Positions 16,378-24,451 of a stretch of 26,633 bases of DNA are shown piece after piece. The notes below the pieces were generated by a model that worked only from the letters and a program-made list of their open reading frames with translations, made no database searches and was not told the origin of the DNA. This DNA comes from CAZVAO01 sp964625175 (GTDB lineage Bacteria > Bacillota > UBA994 > PWPR01). The stretch's first letter is position 1; each line of letters opens with the position of its first letter. The stretch spans positions 1 through 26,633 of the forward strand of contig CAZVAO010000018.1 in NCBI GenBank assembly GCA_964625175.1, in the 5' to 3' direction. A program made the translations under genes and the position numbers.

Positions 16378-17658
16378 TTATTTTAGGCTATTAGCTGCAT
16401 CGGTAACGGCTGTGTCAACATCTTTAAGACCAGCTGCTACTTCTTCAACGGCTTTACCAACAGCTACACGCATATCATAGCTCTCTTTGAATACAGGATC
16501 AAAGATATACCATGAGCCATCGTAAGATGTGCCCACGTCTTTTGTTGGGTTAACGCCAGATGCAACGTATTCTTTGTAGGAATCAAGTTCACGAGCAGAT
16601 TGGCGTACAGGTAAGTAACCAGAGTTCATAGCCCAGTATGCTGTATTTTCTGGTTCCATGAGGAACTTCATGAATTCCCAAGTAGCCAGTTGCTCGGCGT
16701 CGTTGGATTTGATCATAAACATGTTAGAACCTTGTTGGATAACTTTTTTCTCAACACCAAAAGGCACTTGAGCACAATTCCAGGTAAATGCGTCGGAACC
16801 GATATAGGCAGAACCAGATGTTGATCCAATAAACATCACAGCTTTTTGATCGTTAAATGGACCAGACATATAATTGTCTTCACCAGCGGTGCGGAAGTAG
16901 CCACCATCGATACCATCTTTAAAGAACTGTAATGCGGTACGGCCTTCTGCTGTATCAAATAGGATCTCGCCAGCATTATTGGTGTATTGACCACCAGCTT
17001 GCTGCACCCAGGTGATAAACATATTCTGGAGAGAGTCATAGCCAAAAGCAGGAGCTCCTAGAATGTCAGAAGCCGCTTTAGATACAGCAGCTAACTCTTC
17101 CCATGTGGTTGGAACCGTTAAATTGTTCTCATTAAAGAATGTTTCATTATAATAAAGAACTTCTGTTGATTTATTGAAAGGAAGTGAATAGAATTTACCA
17201 TCTGGATAATTGCTGTTTTCTACACGGTATCCTTCGAGGATATCTTCGAAATCATCTAGGCCGTAGTCAGCATTATTAATATAATCATCTAGCTGAACAA
17301 TGGCGTCAGAATCCATGTAAACCATGATATTATTTGCGTAAGCTTGAGCGATATTTGGTGCTTCACCAGCAGTTAAAGCGGCAACCACTTTCTGGTGCAA
17401 GTCGCTGTAACCACCTTGAGAAGTCGCTTCAACGATAATACCAAAGGGGTTCTCTTCATTAAACTTAGCAACAAGGGCATCAACCGCATCGCCAGTAGAA
17501 CCGTTCATGGCATGCCAGAACTGAATCGTTGTTCCTTCAGGAATTGTTACGGTTGGTTCAGCAGGAGCTGCAGGCTCCTCAGGTGTACATCCTGTCATAG
17601 CAAATACTGATAAACTAAGTAGTAATGCCATCACAACAACTAAAGATTTTTTGATCAT
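16378..17658 (-). CDS. ABC importer substrate-binding lipoprotein (family 1, UgpB/MalE-like)
   Basis: 426 aa. Signal peptide with lipobox MTGC (Cys24), then a Pro/Ala/Glu linker. The mature protein is an extracellular solute-binding family 1 fold: IQFWHAMNGSTGDAVDALV near the start, PFNKSTEVLYYNETFF in the middle and MFIGSTSGSAYI later. These blocks resemble UgpB (glycerol-3-phosphate and phosphodiester uptake) as well as general sugar binders, so the ligand is uncertain. GGAGGAAC precedes the ATG. It follows the second permease by 48 bases. Confidence 0.88.
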   Translation of the reverse strand: MIKKSLVVVMALLLSLSVFAMTGCTPEEPAAPAEPTVTIPEGTTIQFWHAMNGSTGDAVDALVAKFNEENPFGIIVEATSQGGYSDLHQKVVAALTAGEAPNIAQAYANNIMVYMDSDAIVQLDDYINNADYGLDDFEDILEGYRVENSNYPDGKFYSLPFNKSTEVLYYNETFFNENNLTVPTTWEELAAVSKAASDILGAPAFGYDSLQNMFITWVQQAGGQYTNNAGEILFDTAEGRTALQFFKDGIDGGYFRTAGEDNYMSGPFNDQKAVMFIGSTSGSAYIGSDAFTWNCAQVPFGVEKKVIQQGSNMFMIKSNDAEQLATWEFMKFLMEPENTAYWAMNSGYLPVRQSARELDSYKEYVASGVNPTKDVGTSYDGSWYIFDPVFKESYDMRVAVGKAVEEVAAGLKDVDTAVTDAANSLK

Positions 17659-17706
17659 TTTTGTTCCTCCATATTATTTTCTATATCAACAGATATTGCT
17701 CTGTTG

Positions 17707-18528
17707 CTACCCTTTAATACCACCACGGGCTACGCCTTCCATAATGTACTTCCTAGCGAACAAATACAGAATCAGCAAGGGAATAATTACGATAGTTCCG
17801 GCAGCCATCAGTAGGTGATAGTCTGTTCCAGCTTCTGAGCTGAAATATTTGAGTCCGATTGAGAGCACGCGCTTACTCTCTGAATTGGTGACAAGTAATG
17901 GCCAGATATAGGCATTCCAAGACGCAATCCAGTTGAAGAGGGCGATGGTAATCAATGCGTTCTTGGCATTCGGCACCATCACTTTCCAGAGGTATTTCCA
18001 ATCCGAACAACCGTCTACCTTGGCAGCATAATAGAGTTGTTCGGGGATATTGTTAAAGAATTGCCGCAGTAAAAAGATATAAAAGATGCTTGCCGTAAAG
18101 GGGATAATTAAAGCGAGTAGGGTGTCTACTAGCCTTAAATGGACGGCAATCGTCACATAGTTGGTAATAATCAGTATTTGGCTAGGGATCATCAAAGTAG
18201 CTAGCAAGATGGAGAAAAGGATATCCCTGCCCCAGAATTTTAATCTTGTAAATGCAAAAGCTGCAAAAATAGTGGTAAACAAGGTTGTCACGGTGTTTAC
18301 AGTGGCCACAATCAAGGTGTTCCAAAAATAAACATCAAAAGGTGCATATTCTAGCGCTTCAGCATAGTTGCTGAATTGCAGCACTTTGGGCCACCACACA
18401 ATAGGCGATGAAGTAATTTCACGGTACGTTTTGAGTGAGCCGGTAATCATCCAGAAAAAGGGGAAGATCATTAATAAGGCACCAAATGTTAGGAGCGAAT
18501 AGGTAAGTAATTTCCGTGTTTTGCTCAT
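17707..18528 (-). CDS. ABC importer permease, MalG/UgpE-like
   Basis: 273 aa with about six membrane segments. The cytoplasmic EAA loop that contacts the ATPase is YYAAKVDGCSDWKYLWKVMVP, about residues 166-186. The N-terminus (LLTFGALLMIFPFFWMITGSLK) and the GGIKG C-terminus are typical of the MalG/UgpE branch. The ribosome-binding site GGAGGGTGA overlaps the stop of the first permease, so translation is coupled. It works as a heterodimer with the neighbouring permease. Confidence 0.9.
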   Translation of the reverse strand: MSKTRKLLTYSLLTFGALLMIFPFFWMITGSLKTYREITSSPIVWWPKVLQFSNYAEALEYAPFDVYFWNTLIVATVNTVTTLFTTIFAAFAFTRLKFWGRDILFSILLATLMIPSQILIITNYVTIAVHLRLVDTLLALIIPFTASIFYIFLLRQFFNNIPEQLYYAAKVDGCSDWKYLWKVMVPNAKNALITIALFNWIASWNAYIWPLLVTNSESKRVLSIGLKYFSSEAGTDYHLLMAAGTIVIIPLLILYLFARKYIMEGVARGGIKG

Positions 18529-18540
18529 ATTCTCACCCTC

Positions 18541-19425
18541 CTAATTCTCGGCTCGTTTTCTACCGATAGTCAACTGGATAAAGGTGAAAACAAGGATGAT
18601 ACCAAATAGGATAACGCTTGCCGCAGCCGCAACGGGAATATTATTTGATCCATAGAACATGTCATAGACATAGTAGACAACGGTTATGGCGCTATCTGCT
18701 ATCCCAGCATCTCCGAAGAGACCAACGACCTCGACATACACCTTGAAAGAGCCGATTAAAGAAGTAATCCCTATATAGAGGAGGATCGGTGAAAGATGAG
18801 GCAAGGTGATCTTTGTAAATGTCCGCCATCGTGATGCACCATCTACTTTTGCAGCTTCATAATACTGCTTATTGATGTTTTGTAGTCCAGCCAAGAATAC
18901 GACAATCTTAAAGGCCAAACCTGCCCAAACGCCAAAGATAATTAGTGCGGGCAGCGAGTAGCTAGGATCATTTAACCAAGCAATTGAATCGATGCCAATT
19001 GCATTCAGTAACATATTTAATACGCCATATTCAGAATGGAAAATAAACTTAAATGCCAAACCAATTGCAATGAGGTTTGTGATATAAGGAAGAAAGAAAA
19101 TGGTCTCGAAAAATTTCATTCCTTTGAGTTTACTATTTAATAAAACGGCAACTCCAAGCGCAATCGCCATCGATACGGGAACGACTACGGCGGTATAAAT
19201 CATTGTGTTTTTAAGTGCCAATAAAAAGCGCGGATCATGAAGCACACGAGTATAGTTTGCAAATCCAAGATCAGTTCCGATATGTTTAAAGATATTGTAC
19301 TTCGTATAAAAACTAATCCATACGGAACGAAACATCGGGTAGATGACGAAGGTCAATATGATAATCAATGCAGGAGAAAGGTATAATAGCGCCTTAAGAT
19401 TTCGCTTCCAAGCTGGCTCAAACAT
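18541..19425 (-). CDS. ABC importer permease, MalF/UgpA-like
   Basis: 294 aa from the ATG at 19425, with about six membrane segments. EAA loop: YYEAAKVDGASRWRTFTKITLP. Its start overlaps the end of the ATPase gene by 8 bases (ATG and TGA interleaved), a normal coupling. The frame is open another 54 bases upstream to 19479, but that would add 18 residues inside the ATPase gene and break the usual N-terminus (FEPAWKRNLKALLYLSPAL). It partners with the MalG/UgpE-like protein. Confidence 0.9.
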   Translation of the reverse strand: MFEPAWKRNLKALLYLSPALIIILTFVIYPMFRSVWISFYTKYNIFKHIGTDLGFANYTRVLHDPRFLLALKNTMIYTAVVVPVSMAIALGVAVLLNSKLKGMKFFETIFFLPYITNLIAIGLAFKFIFHSEYGVLNMLLNAIGIDSIAWLNDPSYSLPALIIFGVWAGLAFKIVVFLAGLQNINKQYYEAAKVDGASRWRTFTKITLPHLSPILLYIGITSLIGSFKVYVEVVGLFGDAGIADSAITVVYYVYDMFYGSNNIPVAAAASVILFGIILVFTFIQLTIGRKRAEN

Positions 19426-20455
19426 TGATCCGATTCCCTTGCATATCGAAGACAAATACAGAAATGTCCTTAGTTTCAAGACTTAGTGACTTTTCATCAA
19501 AGACCAGATTGGAATCAAGAATAGCGCGAATCGGGTGGCCATTTAAGTGAAAGCGTAGCATCGTGTCACGACCAATGTATTCAACAGATTCGATATTGGC
19601 TTTCAAGGGACCCTGGTCATCGATAATGAATCCTTCAGGCCGAATGCCGAGATGCACCTTCTGGTCAGGGGCGGTACATTTGCCAAAGAGCGTGCTACCA
19701 ATTAGGATATTGTTATTTTTAATTTCAGCATCAATCATATTGATGGGGGGATTACCTAGAAATTTTGCCACAAATTCATTAATGGGATTATTATACATGA
19801 ACTGCGGAGGCGCTTTTTGCTGAAGTACACCTTGGTTCATGATAATGATTGAGTCTGATATACTCATGGCTTCTTCTTGATCATGGGTGACAAAAATCGC
19901 AGTAATACCGGTTTCCCTTTGTATGCGTTTAATTTCTTCTCGCATCATAAGGCGTAAGCGAGCATCAAGATTGGATAATGGTTCATCAAGCAAGAGGACG
20001 CGAGGACGCTTTGCTAAAGCACGTGCAATCGCAACGCGCTGTTGCTGGCCGCCCGACATCTGACTGGGTTTTCGCTTGAGCAGCTCACCGATATGGACGA
20101 GCTCAGCCATCTCTTGAACAACCCTCTTCGCTTCATCTTTCGGCATTTTCAAGTTTTCTAAAGGAAACATAATGTTCTGTTCGGCAGTCATATGGGGATA
20201 GAGCGCATAATTTTGAAATACTAACCCGATTCCTCTTTTTTCAGGGGATAAGTGGGTTACATTTTCATCGTCAAAAAAAATATTGCCGTCGGTTACCTCG
20301 TGCAGTCCTGCTAAAAGAAACAGTAAAGTGGACTTGCCACAGCCTGAAGGGCCTAATAATCCTGTCAGCTGGCCATCATCGAACGTAACGGTAAAGTCAT
20401 TTACAGCAGTCACTTGATCAAATCGCTTGGTTACATTTTCTAGCCTTACTCTCAT
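19418..20455 (-). CDS. ABC importer ATPase, MalK/UgpC-like
   Basis: 345 aa. Walker A GPSGCGKS (35-42), Q-loop VFQNYALYPHMT, signature MSGGQQQR (133-140), Walker B VLLLDEP (153-159) and switch His in FVTHDQEEA. The C-terminal ~110 residues form the TOBE/regulatory domain of the MalK/UgpC group (HLGIRPEGF). As first gene of the operon it is followed by both permeases, the binding protein and the nuclease. GAGGT lies about 8 bases before the ATG. Ligand specificity cannot be read from the ATPase. Confidence 0.92.
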   Translation of the reverse strand: MRVRLENVTKRFDQVTAVNDFTVTFDDGQLTGLLGPSGCGKSTLLFLLAGLHEVTDGNIFFDDENVTHLSPEKRGIGLVFQNYALYPHMTAEQNIMFPLENLKMPKDEAKRVVQEMAELVHIGELLKRKPSQMSGGQQQRVAIARALAKRPRVLLLDEPLSNLDARLRLMMREEIKRIQRETGITAIFVTHDQEEAMSISDSIIIMNQGVLQQKAPPQFMYNNPINEFVAKFLGNPPINMIDAEIKNNNILIGSTLFGKCTAPDQKVHLGIRPEGFIIDDQGPLKANIESVEYIGRDTMLRFHLNGHPIRAILDSNLVFDEKSLSLETKDISVFVFDMQGNRINV

Positions 20456-20507
20456 GAGATACCTCGTTCTATTTTTTTATAATACCTTGTTATTATTCAC
20501 AGTCTTA

Positions 20508-20536
20508 ATTATATATCATTGAAAATATCTTCGCAA
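20508..20536 (-). promoter_or_regulatory. Promoter of the ABC importer-nuclease operon
   Basis: On the minus strand, TTGCGA (20531-20536), a 17-base spacer and a perfect TATAAT (20508-20513), about 50 bases before the ATPase start. The rest of the divergent gap 20456-20839 shows no catabolite-repression or Pho-box motif I could recognise, and no gene. An extended -10 (TGTTATGCT, near 20790) may serve the plus-strand rluF gene. Confidence 0.6.
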
Positions 20537-20839
20537 TGAAATGCGTTCATGGATTTTCTTGAAACTAGATGTTTTATGGCTATTGTGTCTACTATTTCAA
20601 TCTTATTAAATAATCAATGGCTGATTCACTAATTTGCTGGTGATCACTAAAAATCTGCACCTAAATAATACGATTCATTTTGTTAAAAATTGATGTTTTC
20701 GAGAGTGAATAAAGAATTATTAGGAAGAGTTGGCAATCAAAACGACAAAAACCGGTGGCCAATCGATGTGTTTATTATCATGAATGGATGTGTTATGCTA
20801 ATTAAGGAAAGAATGAATGGGAACAAAGGCAGGTATGCG

Positions 20840-21625
20840 ATGAGTAAAAAAAAGAAGAGCAATCCTATTTCTAAGGTATCGGACGGTAATAAGGATTTAA
20901 CTAGACTCAATAAATTTATTTCTAGTACGGGTCTGTGTTCGCGCCGTGAAGCAGACAAGCTCATCGAAAATGGGCGCGTGTTGGTGAATGGGGTTAGGGC
21001 TACGGTTGGAACAAAAGTAAACATGAGCGATCAAGTTGTTGTTGATGGCAAGAATTTAAGTATACAGGCAAAACCGATTTATATTGCGCTTAATAAGCCC
21101 GTAGGGATTACGTGTACAACAGAAAAAAAAGTGAAAGATAATATCATCAGTTTTATGCATTACCCAAAGCGAATTTTTCCGATTGGGAGATTAGATAAAG
21201 ACTCAGAGGGACTTATTTTTCTGACTAATGATGGCGATATTGTCAATAAGATTCTGCGCGCAGGCAATAATCATGAGAAAGAGTATCTGGTTACAGTTAA
21301 TAAACCGATTACGAGTGACTTTATTGCTAAAATGGGGGATGGTGTTCCAGTTCTCGATACGATTACCAAAAAATGCGCTGTCAAAAAAATTGGCACCCAT
21401 ATTTTTAATATTGTATTGACTGAAGGAATGAATCGTCAAATTAGGCGCATGTGCGAGTTTTTCGGATATGATGTGGTGCGGCTCCAGCGGGTCAGAATTA
21501 TGAATATTAAACTGGGAAAACTCACAATAGGAGAATGGCGGTATTTGACGAATGAAGAAATTCAAGTGATTAATCGCTTAGTTGAGAAATCGACAAAGAC
21601 TGAAGAGGCGTCTCTGAACGATTGA
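20840..21625 (+). CDS. rluF: Pseudouridine synthase RluF
   Basis: 261 aa. An S4 RNA-binding domain opens the protein (TRLNKFISSTGLCSRREADKLIENGRVLVNG). The synthase domain follows with LNKPVGITCTTE, GRLDKDSEGLIFLTNDGD holding the catalytic Asp, NHEKEYLVTV and GMNRQIRRMCEFFGYDV. These match E. coli RluF closely, better than RluB or RluE; RluF modifies U2604 of 23S rRNA and, in E. coli, also tRNA-Tyr. I chose the ATG at 20840, preceded by AAAGGCAGG. An ATG at 20813 with AAGGAAAG is possible. An upstream start at 20690 would add about 50 residues unlike the family. The stop is TGA, with no coding beyond it in frame. Confidence 0.88.
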   Translation: MSKKKKSNPISKVSDGNKDLTRLNKFISSTGLCSRREADKLIENGRVLVNGVRATVGTKVNMSDQVVVDGKNLSIQAKPIYIALNKPVGITCTTEKKVKDNIISFMHYPKRIFPIGRLDKDSEGLIFLTNDGDIVNKILRAGNNHEKEYLVTVNKPITSDFIAKMGDGVPVLDTITKKCAVKKIGTHIFNIVLTEGMNRQIRRMCEFFGYDVVRLQRVRIMNIKLGKLTIGEWRYLTNEEIQVINRLVEKSTKTEEASLND

Positions 21626-21703
21626 ACATCTCAACATGACTCCTGTTTACGGCGATGATGATAACGTGGCAACGGAGTGGGGTGCTTTCACCAATACTGT
21701 GGT

Positions 21704-21740
21704 AAAATAAAAATCAGGACAGACTGTGTGGTCTGTCCTG
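21704..21740 (-). terminator. Terminator of the arsR-permease operon
   Basis: CAGGACAGAC (21715-21724) and GTCTGTCCTG (21731-21740) form a perfect 10-bp stem with a 6-nt loop. On the minus strand it runs into ATTTTTATTTTA, so it mainly ends the permease message; on the plus strand, after rluF, the tail is weak. Confidence 0.85.
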
Positions 21741-21762
21741 TTGCTGCTAATAGGATCGTATA

Positions 21763-22776
21763 TTAGATTAGCAGATAGGCAAAGGTGTTAAATGCAAACC
21801 CAATAATCAATATTCCAGTTGTTACAATACCCACGAAAATAACGAGTAATTTGGTTTTAACAACCTTTTTTAACATAATCATCGATGGTAGGGAAAGAGC
21901 AGTAACAGCCATCATAAATGACAAAGCAGTACCAATTCCCACCCCTTTAAGCACTAAGGCTTCAGCAATTGGTAAGGTTCCGAAGATATCGGCATACATG
22001 GGGATTCCCACTAGAGTAGCCAGAGGAACGGAGTACCATTTATCTTGTCCAAGCACTGCGGTAATAACGGATTGAGGGATCCAATTATGGATTAAAGCCC
22101 CGATTCCAACGCCGATTAGGATATAGAGCCATACTTTGTTGATAATATCCAAAACTTGATCTTTGGCGAACTCAAGGCGATCGCGCCTTGTTAGTTCTTC
22201 GGGGTCCAGTTCCAGCATCTTATTGCTGTAAACAAAAGGTTCAACATATTTTTCCAATTTCAATTTGCTGATGAGCGATCCTCCAATAACGGCCAAGATA
22301 AGACCAACCAACACGTAGGCAAAAGCAATTTTCCAGTTAAAGATACTGGCTAATAATAAAACCGAAGCTAGGTCTACTAAAGGAGAAGAAATCAAAAAAG
22401 AAAATGTAACACCGATAGGGAGTCCTGCACTGGTAAAACCAATGAAAAGTGGAATCGAAGAGCATGAACAAAATGGTGTAATCGTACCCAATAAGGCCCC
22501 AAGGATATTTGCAGATAACCCGTTGAATCTGCCGAGAATTTTACGTGTTCTTTCCGGTGGGAAGAAGGATTGGATATAAGAAACCGTAAAAATCAGGACC
22601 GATAGTAGAATAAAAATTTTAGCAACATCGTAAATGAAGAAGTGAACACTGCCACCAACCTGGGTCGTGATATCAAGCTTAAAGACTTTCTCTACTAACA
22701 GTTTCACTAAGTTGGAAAGCCAGTCCATTTTGAGGAGTTGAGCATTAAGCCAATTGAAGATGTTGGGGATAGACAT
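21763..22776 (-). CDS. ArsP/YraQ-family permease
   Basis: 337 aa with about eight to ten membrane segments. The family signature TPFCSCSSIPLFIGF carries Cys103 and Cys105 in a membrane segment, followed by ISSPLVD and, in the second half, GIPMYADIFGTLPIAEAL. ArsP members export trivalent organoarsenicals; others of the family are of unknown specificity. The ArsR-type regulator 17 bases upstream, with a CVC metalloid motif, supports an arsenic or related thiophilic substrate. GAGGTGA precedes the ATG. No arsenate reductase, arsB or arsM is nearby. Confidence 0.82.
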   Translation of the reverse strand: MSIPNIFNWLNAQLLKMDWLSNLVKLLVEKVFKLDITTQVGGSVHFFIYDVAKIFILLSVLIFTVSYIQSFFPPERTRKILGRFNGLSANILGALLGTITPFCSCSSIPLFIGFTSAGLPIGVTFSFLISSPLVDLASVLLLASIFNWKIAFAYVLVGLILAVIGGSLISKLKLEKYVEPFVYSNKMLELDPEELTRRDRLEFAKDQVLDIINKVWLYILIGVGIGALIHNWIPQSVITAVLGQDKWYSVPLATLVGIPMYADIFGTLPIAEALVLKGVGIGTALSFMMAVTALSLPSMIMLKKVVKTKLLVIFVGIVTTGILIIGFAFNTFAYLLI

Positions 22777-22793
22777 GGTTATTCACCTCTGTA

Positions 22794-23156
22794 TTATGGT
22801 TTTTCATGCAAAGTATCAAGAGCACACTGGTCAATATATTGCTCTTTATTAGCTAATCGCAGCTGGTCAAGGGCAAGTTGGGGGTGAGCCTCAATATCAC
22901 TAATGATAAATCCAACGATATGATTCAATAAAGCATCCTGACTATTTAAGGAGTAAAAGACAAATCTCTCTTGACGTTGATCGGTTACCAAATCAAGATC
23001 GCGCAGCTTAGATAAAATCTTAGAAATCTTTGGCTGGGGCATTTCAAGAATCCCGCATAGTTCGCAGACGCAGAGCTCCGCTTTACTCAACAAAAGAATA
23101 ACGCGCAGGCGACTTATGTCTGATAGTAGTTTTAAAATGGGTGTTAGGATGTTCAT
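22794..23156 (-). CDS. ArsR/SmtB-family repressor
   Basis: 120 aa. A winged helix-turn-helix with DISRLRVILLL, then ELCVCELCGIL carrying Cys29, Cys31 and Cys34: the ELCVCDL-type As(III)/Sb(III) site in the alpha-3 helix of classical ArsR. The recognition helix is QPKISKILSKLRDLDL, and FYSLN marks the wing. The likely role is repression of the arsR-permease operon, released by metalloid binding. AAAGGTTGATGTC precedes the ATG. Confidence 0.88.
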   Translation of the reverse strand: MNILTPILKLLSDISRLRVILLLSKAELCVCELCGILEMPQPKISKILSKLRDLDLVTDQRQERFVFYSLNSQDALLNHIVGFIISDIEAHPQLALDQLRLANKEQYIDQCALDTLHEKP

Positions 23157-23184
23157 GACATCAACCTTTCATCGCACACATGCA

Positions 23185-23230
23185 CATATGGGAATATGAG
23201 TATAATACCGTCTAATGGTTGCTTTGTCAA
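23185..23230 (-). promoter_or_regulatory. arsR promoter and candidate operator
   Basis: On the minus strand, perfect TTGACA (23225-23230), a 17-base spacer and TATTAT (23202-23207). CATAT-GGGA-ATATG (23185-23198) is a perfect inverted repeat at the expected start of transcription, a plausible ArsR site. Confidence 0.7.
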
Positions 23231-23495
23231 GCGCTAGTTATAGAATATGATTAAAAATGAAAAATTGATTTTAAATAGAGGAAAACGCGTCTGTAACAGT
23301 GTAATCCATGAGATAAAATCAGACGATAAAAGATTTCTAGTTGATCCAAAGCATACTAGTGTTAATTGTGGGGTATAGCTATTGTGCAAAATTTCGGCAG
23401 TCAAAAGATTGGGTATGAAATCGAATCATGATATTTAATTGGTTTAATAATTGCAATATTCATAAGAATAGCCATAAAGATTTAAGTTATTGTGC

Positions 23496-23537
23496 TATAA
23501 TTAAGACAGGCTTAAATTGTCTATAGCTGTGCACAGC
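23496..23537 (+). promoter_or_regulatory. Promoter and palindromes before the peroxiredoxin gene
   Basis: An extended -10 (TGC-TATAAT, box at 23496-23501) has no clear -35. Directly after it lies TTAAG-ACAGG-CTTAA (23501-23515), then the perfect 12-base palindrome GCTGTGCACAGC (23526-23537), both upstream of AAAGGAGGG. These may bind a stress regulator; neither is a clear PerR box. The stretch 23231-23495 holds nothing else I can support. Confidence 0.4.
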
Positions 23538-23569
23538 ATATCTTGCTGGAAATTTAAAGGAGGGATTTT

Positions 23570-24286
23570 ATGCCTAAGGAATTTCAGGTAGGTTGTAAAG
23601 TACCTGACATGGGAAACGAAGCTTCAGAAGTCGAACAAGAACGAATTGAAGAAGTGAGAAAGGATGAAATGCAAAAGATGATCAAAGTAGGAAAGCCAGC
23701 ACCAACATTCACAGCCCCAGCCTATTACGGTGGTAAATTTGTCGGCGTAGATCTAGAGGAATATAAAGGAAAATGGGTCCTCCTCTGTTTCTATCCTGGC
23801 GATTTCACCTTTGTCTGAGCAACAGAAGTATCAGCGGTAGCTGATCAATACAGTGAATTACAAGCATTAGGCGTGGAAGTACTCTCCGTTAGTGTCGACA
23901 GCGTATTTGTTCACAAGATGTGGAACGATCATGAACTCTCAAAGATGGTCGATGGGGGTATACCGTACCCTATGCTATCAGATCAGGGTGGTAAAATTGG
24001 AACGATGTACGGTATTTATGATGAAGAGGGCGGCGTCGAAACTCGCGGGCGCTTCATCATTGATCCTGATGGCAATGTTCAAGCCTATGAAGTATTAACC
24101 CCTCCAGTAGGGCGTAATGTGAGTGAATCCATTCGCCAAATAAAAGCATTCCAATTAGTGCGGGAGTCTAAGGGAACCCAAGCAACCCCCTCAGGATGGC
24201 AACCCGGTACGACGACTTTGAAGCCAGGTCCCGATTTGGTTGGTAACGTGTGGAAAGCATGGAAAGTTAGCGAAAACTACAAATAA
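23570..24286 (+). CDS. Selenocysteine-containing peroxiredoxin (UGA at residue 83)
   Basis: 238 aa if the TGA at 23816-23818 is read as selenocysteine. The flanks are FYPGDFTFV-U-ATEVSAVADQY: exactly the peroxidatic site of AhpC/Prx1-type peroxiredoxins (FYPxDFTFVCPTE), with Sec83 in place of the catalytic Cys. A SECIS-like hairpin follows at 23830. The frame then continues 155 codons with good family signal (SVSVDSVFVHKMW, RGRFIIDPDGNV). The C-terminal ATPSGWQPG aligns with the resolving-Cys segment VCPAGWKPG but lacks the cysteine; the only other cysteines are Cys9 and Cys73. A ~38-residue acidic N-terminal extension precedes the thioredoxin fold. It reduces peroxides in the cytosol, probably with an outside thiol partner. 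AAAGGAGGG precedes the ATG. Confidence 0.9.
23816..23845 (+). promoter_or_regulatory. UGA plus bacterial SECIS-like hairpin in the peroxiredoxin gene
   Basis: After the UGA come 11 bases, then ATCAGC (23830-23835) and GCTGAT (23840-23845) as a 6-bp stem with a GGTA loop. The distance and a loop with G in the first two positions, followed by GU, fit bacterial SECIS rules (SelB binding). Confidence 0.8.
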
Positions 24287-24296
24287 AACATACATA

Positions 24297-24328
24297 AAGC
24301 TGTCCCGTACGGGACAGCTTCTTTTTTT
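24297..24328 (+). terminator. Intrinsic terminator of the peroxiredoxin gene
   Basis: The 24-base perfect palindrome 24297-24320 (AAGCTGTCCCGT and its complement) folds to a 10-bp stem with a GTAC loop and is followed by TTTTTTT at 24322-24328. Confidence 0.92.
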
Positions 24329-24451
24329 GTTTGAATAAATGTTTGATTTTATTCGATTCAGCTTAATAGGTCTTGTTGCTTAAGTATCTTTACCCGACAA
24401 AGAATTTATGCTGAGATTTGCGGGTCACCCAACCTGCTGAGGCAAGGATTG

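Noticed and set aside
20690..20839. N-terminal extension of RluF from an upstream ATG at 20690
   Set aside because: The extra ~50 residues do not resemble RluF, and good ribosome-binding sites mark the starts at 20813 and 20840.
21623..21710. rluF TGA as a selenocysteine codon, and a 24-codon frame (ATG at 21636) after it
   Set aside because: In frame with rluF, two further stops follow within about a dozen codons and there is no Cys-aligned family position. The 24-codon frame has no ribosome-binding site.
23570..23818. Peroxiredoxin as a broken gene with a nonsense mutation
   Set aside because: The UGA falls exactly on the catalytic Cys codon, the rest of the frame is intact, and a SECIS-like hairpin has the right spacing. 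A random stop would not do this.
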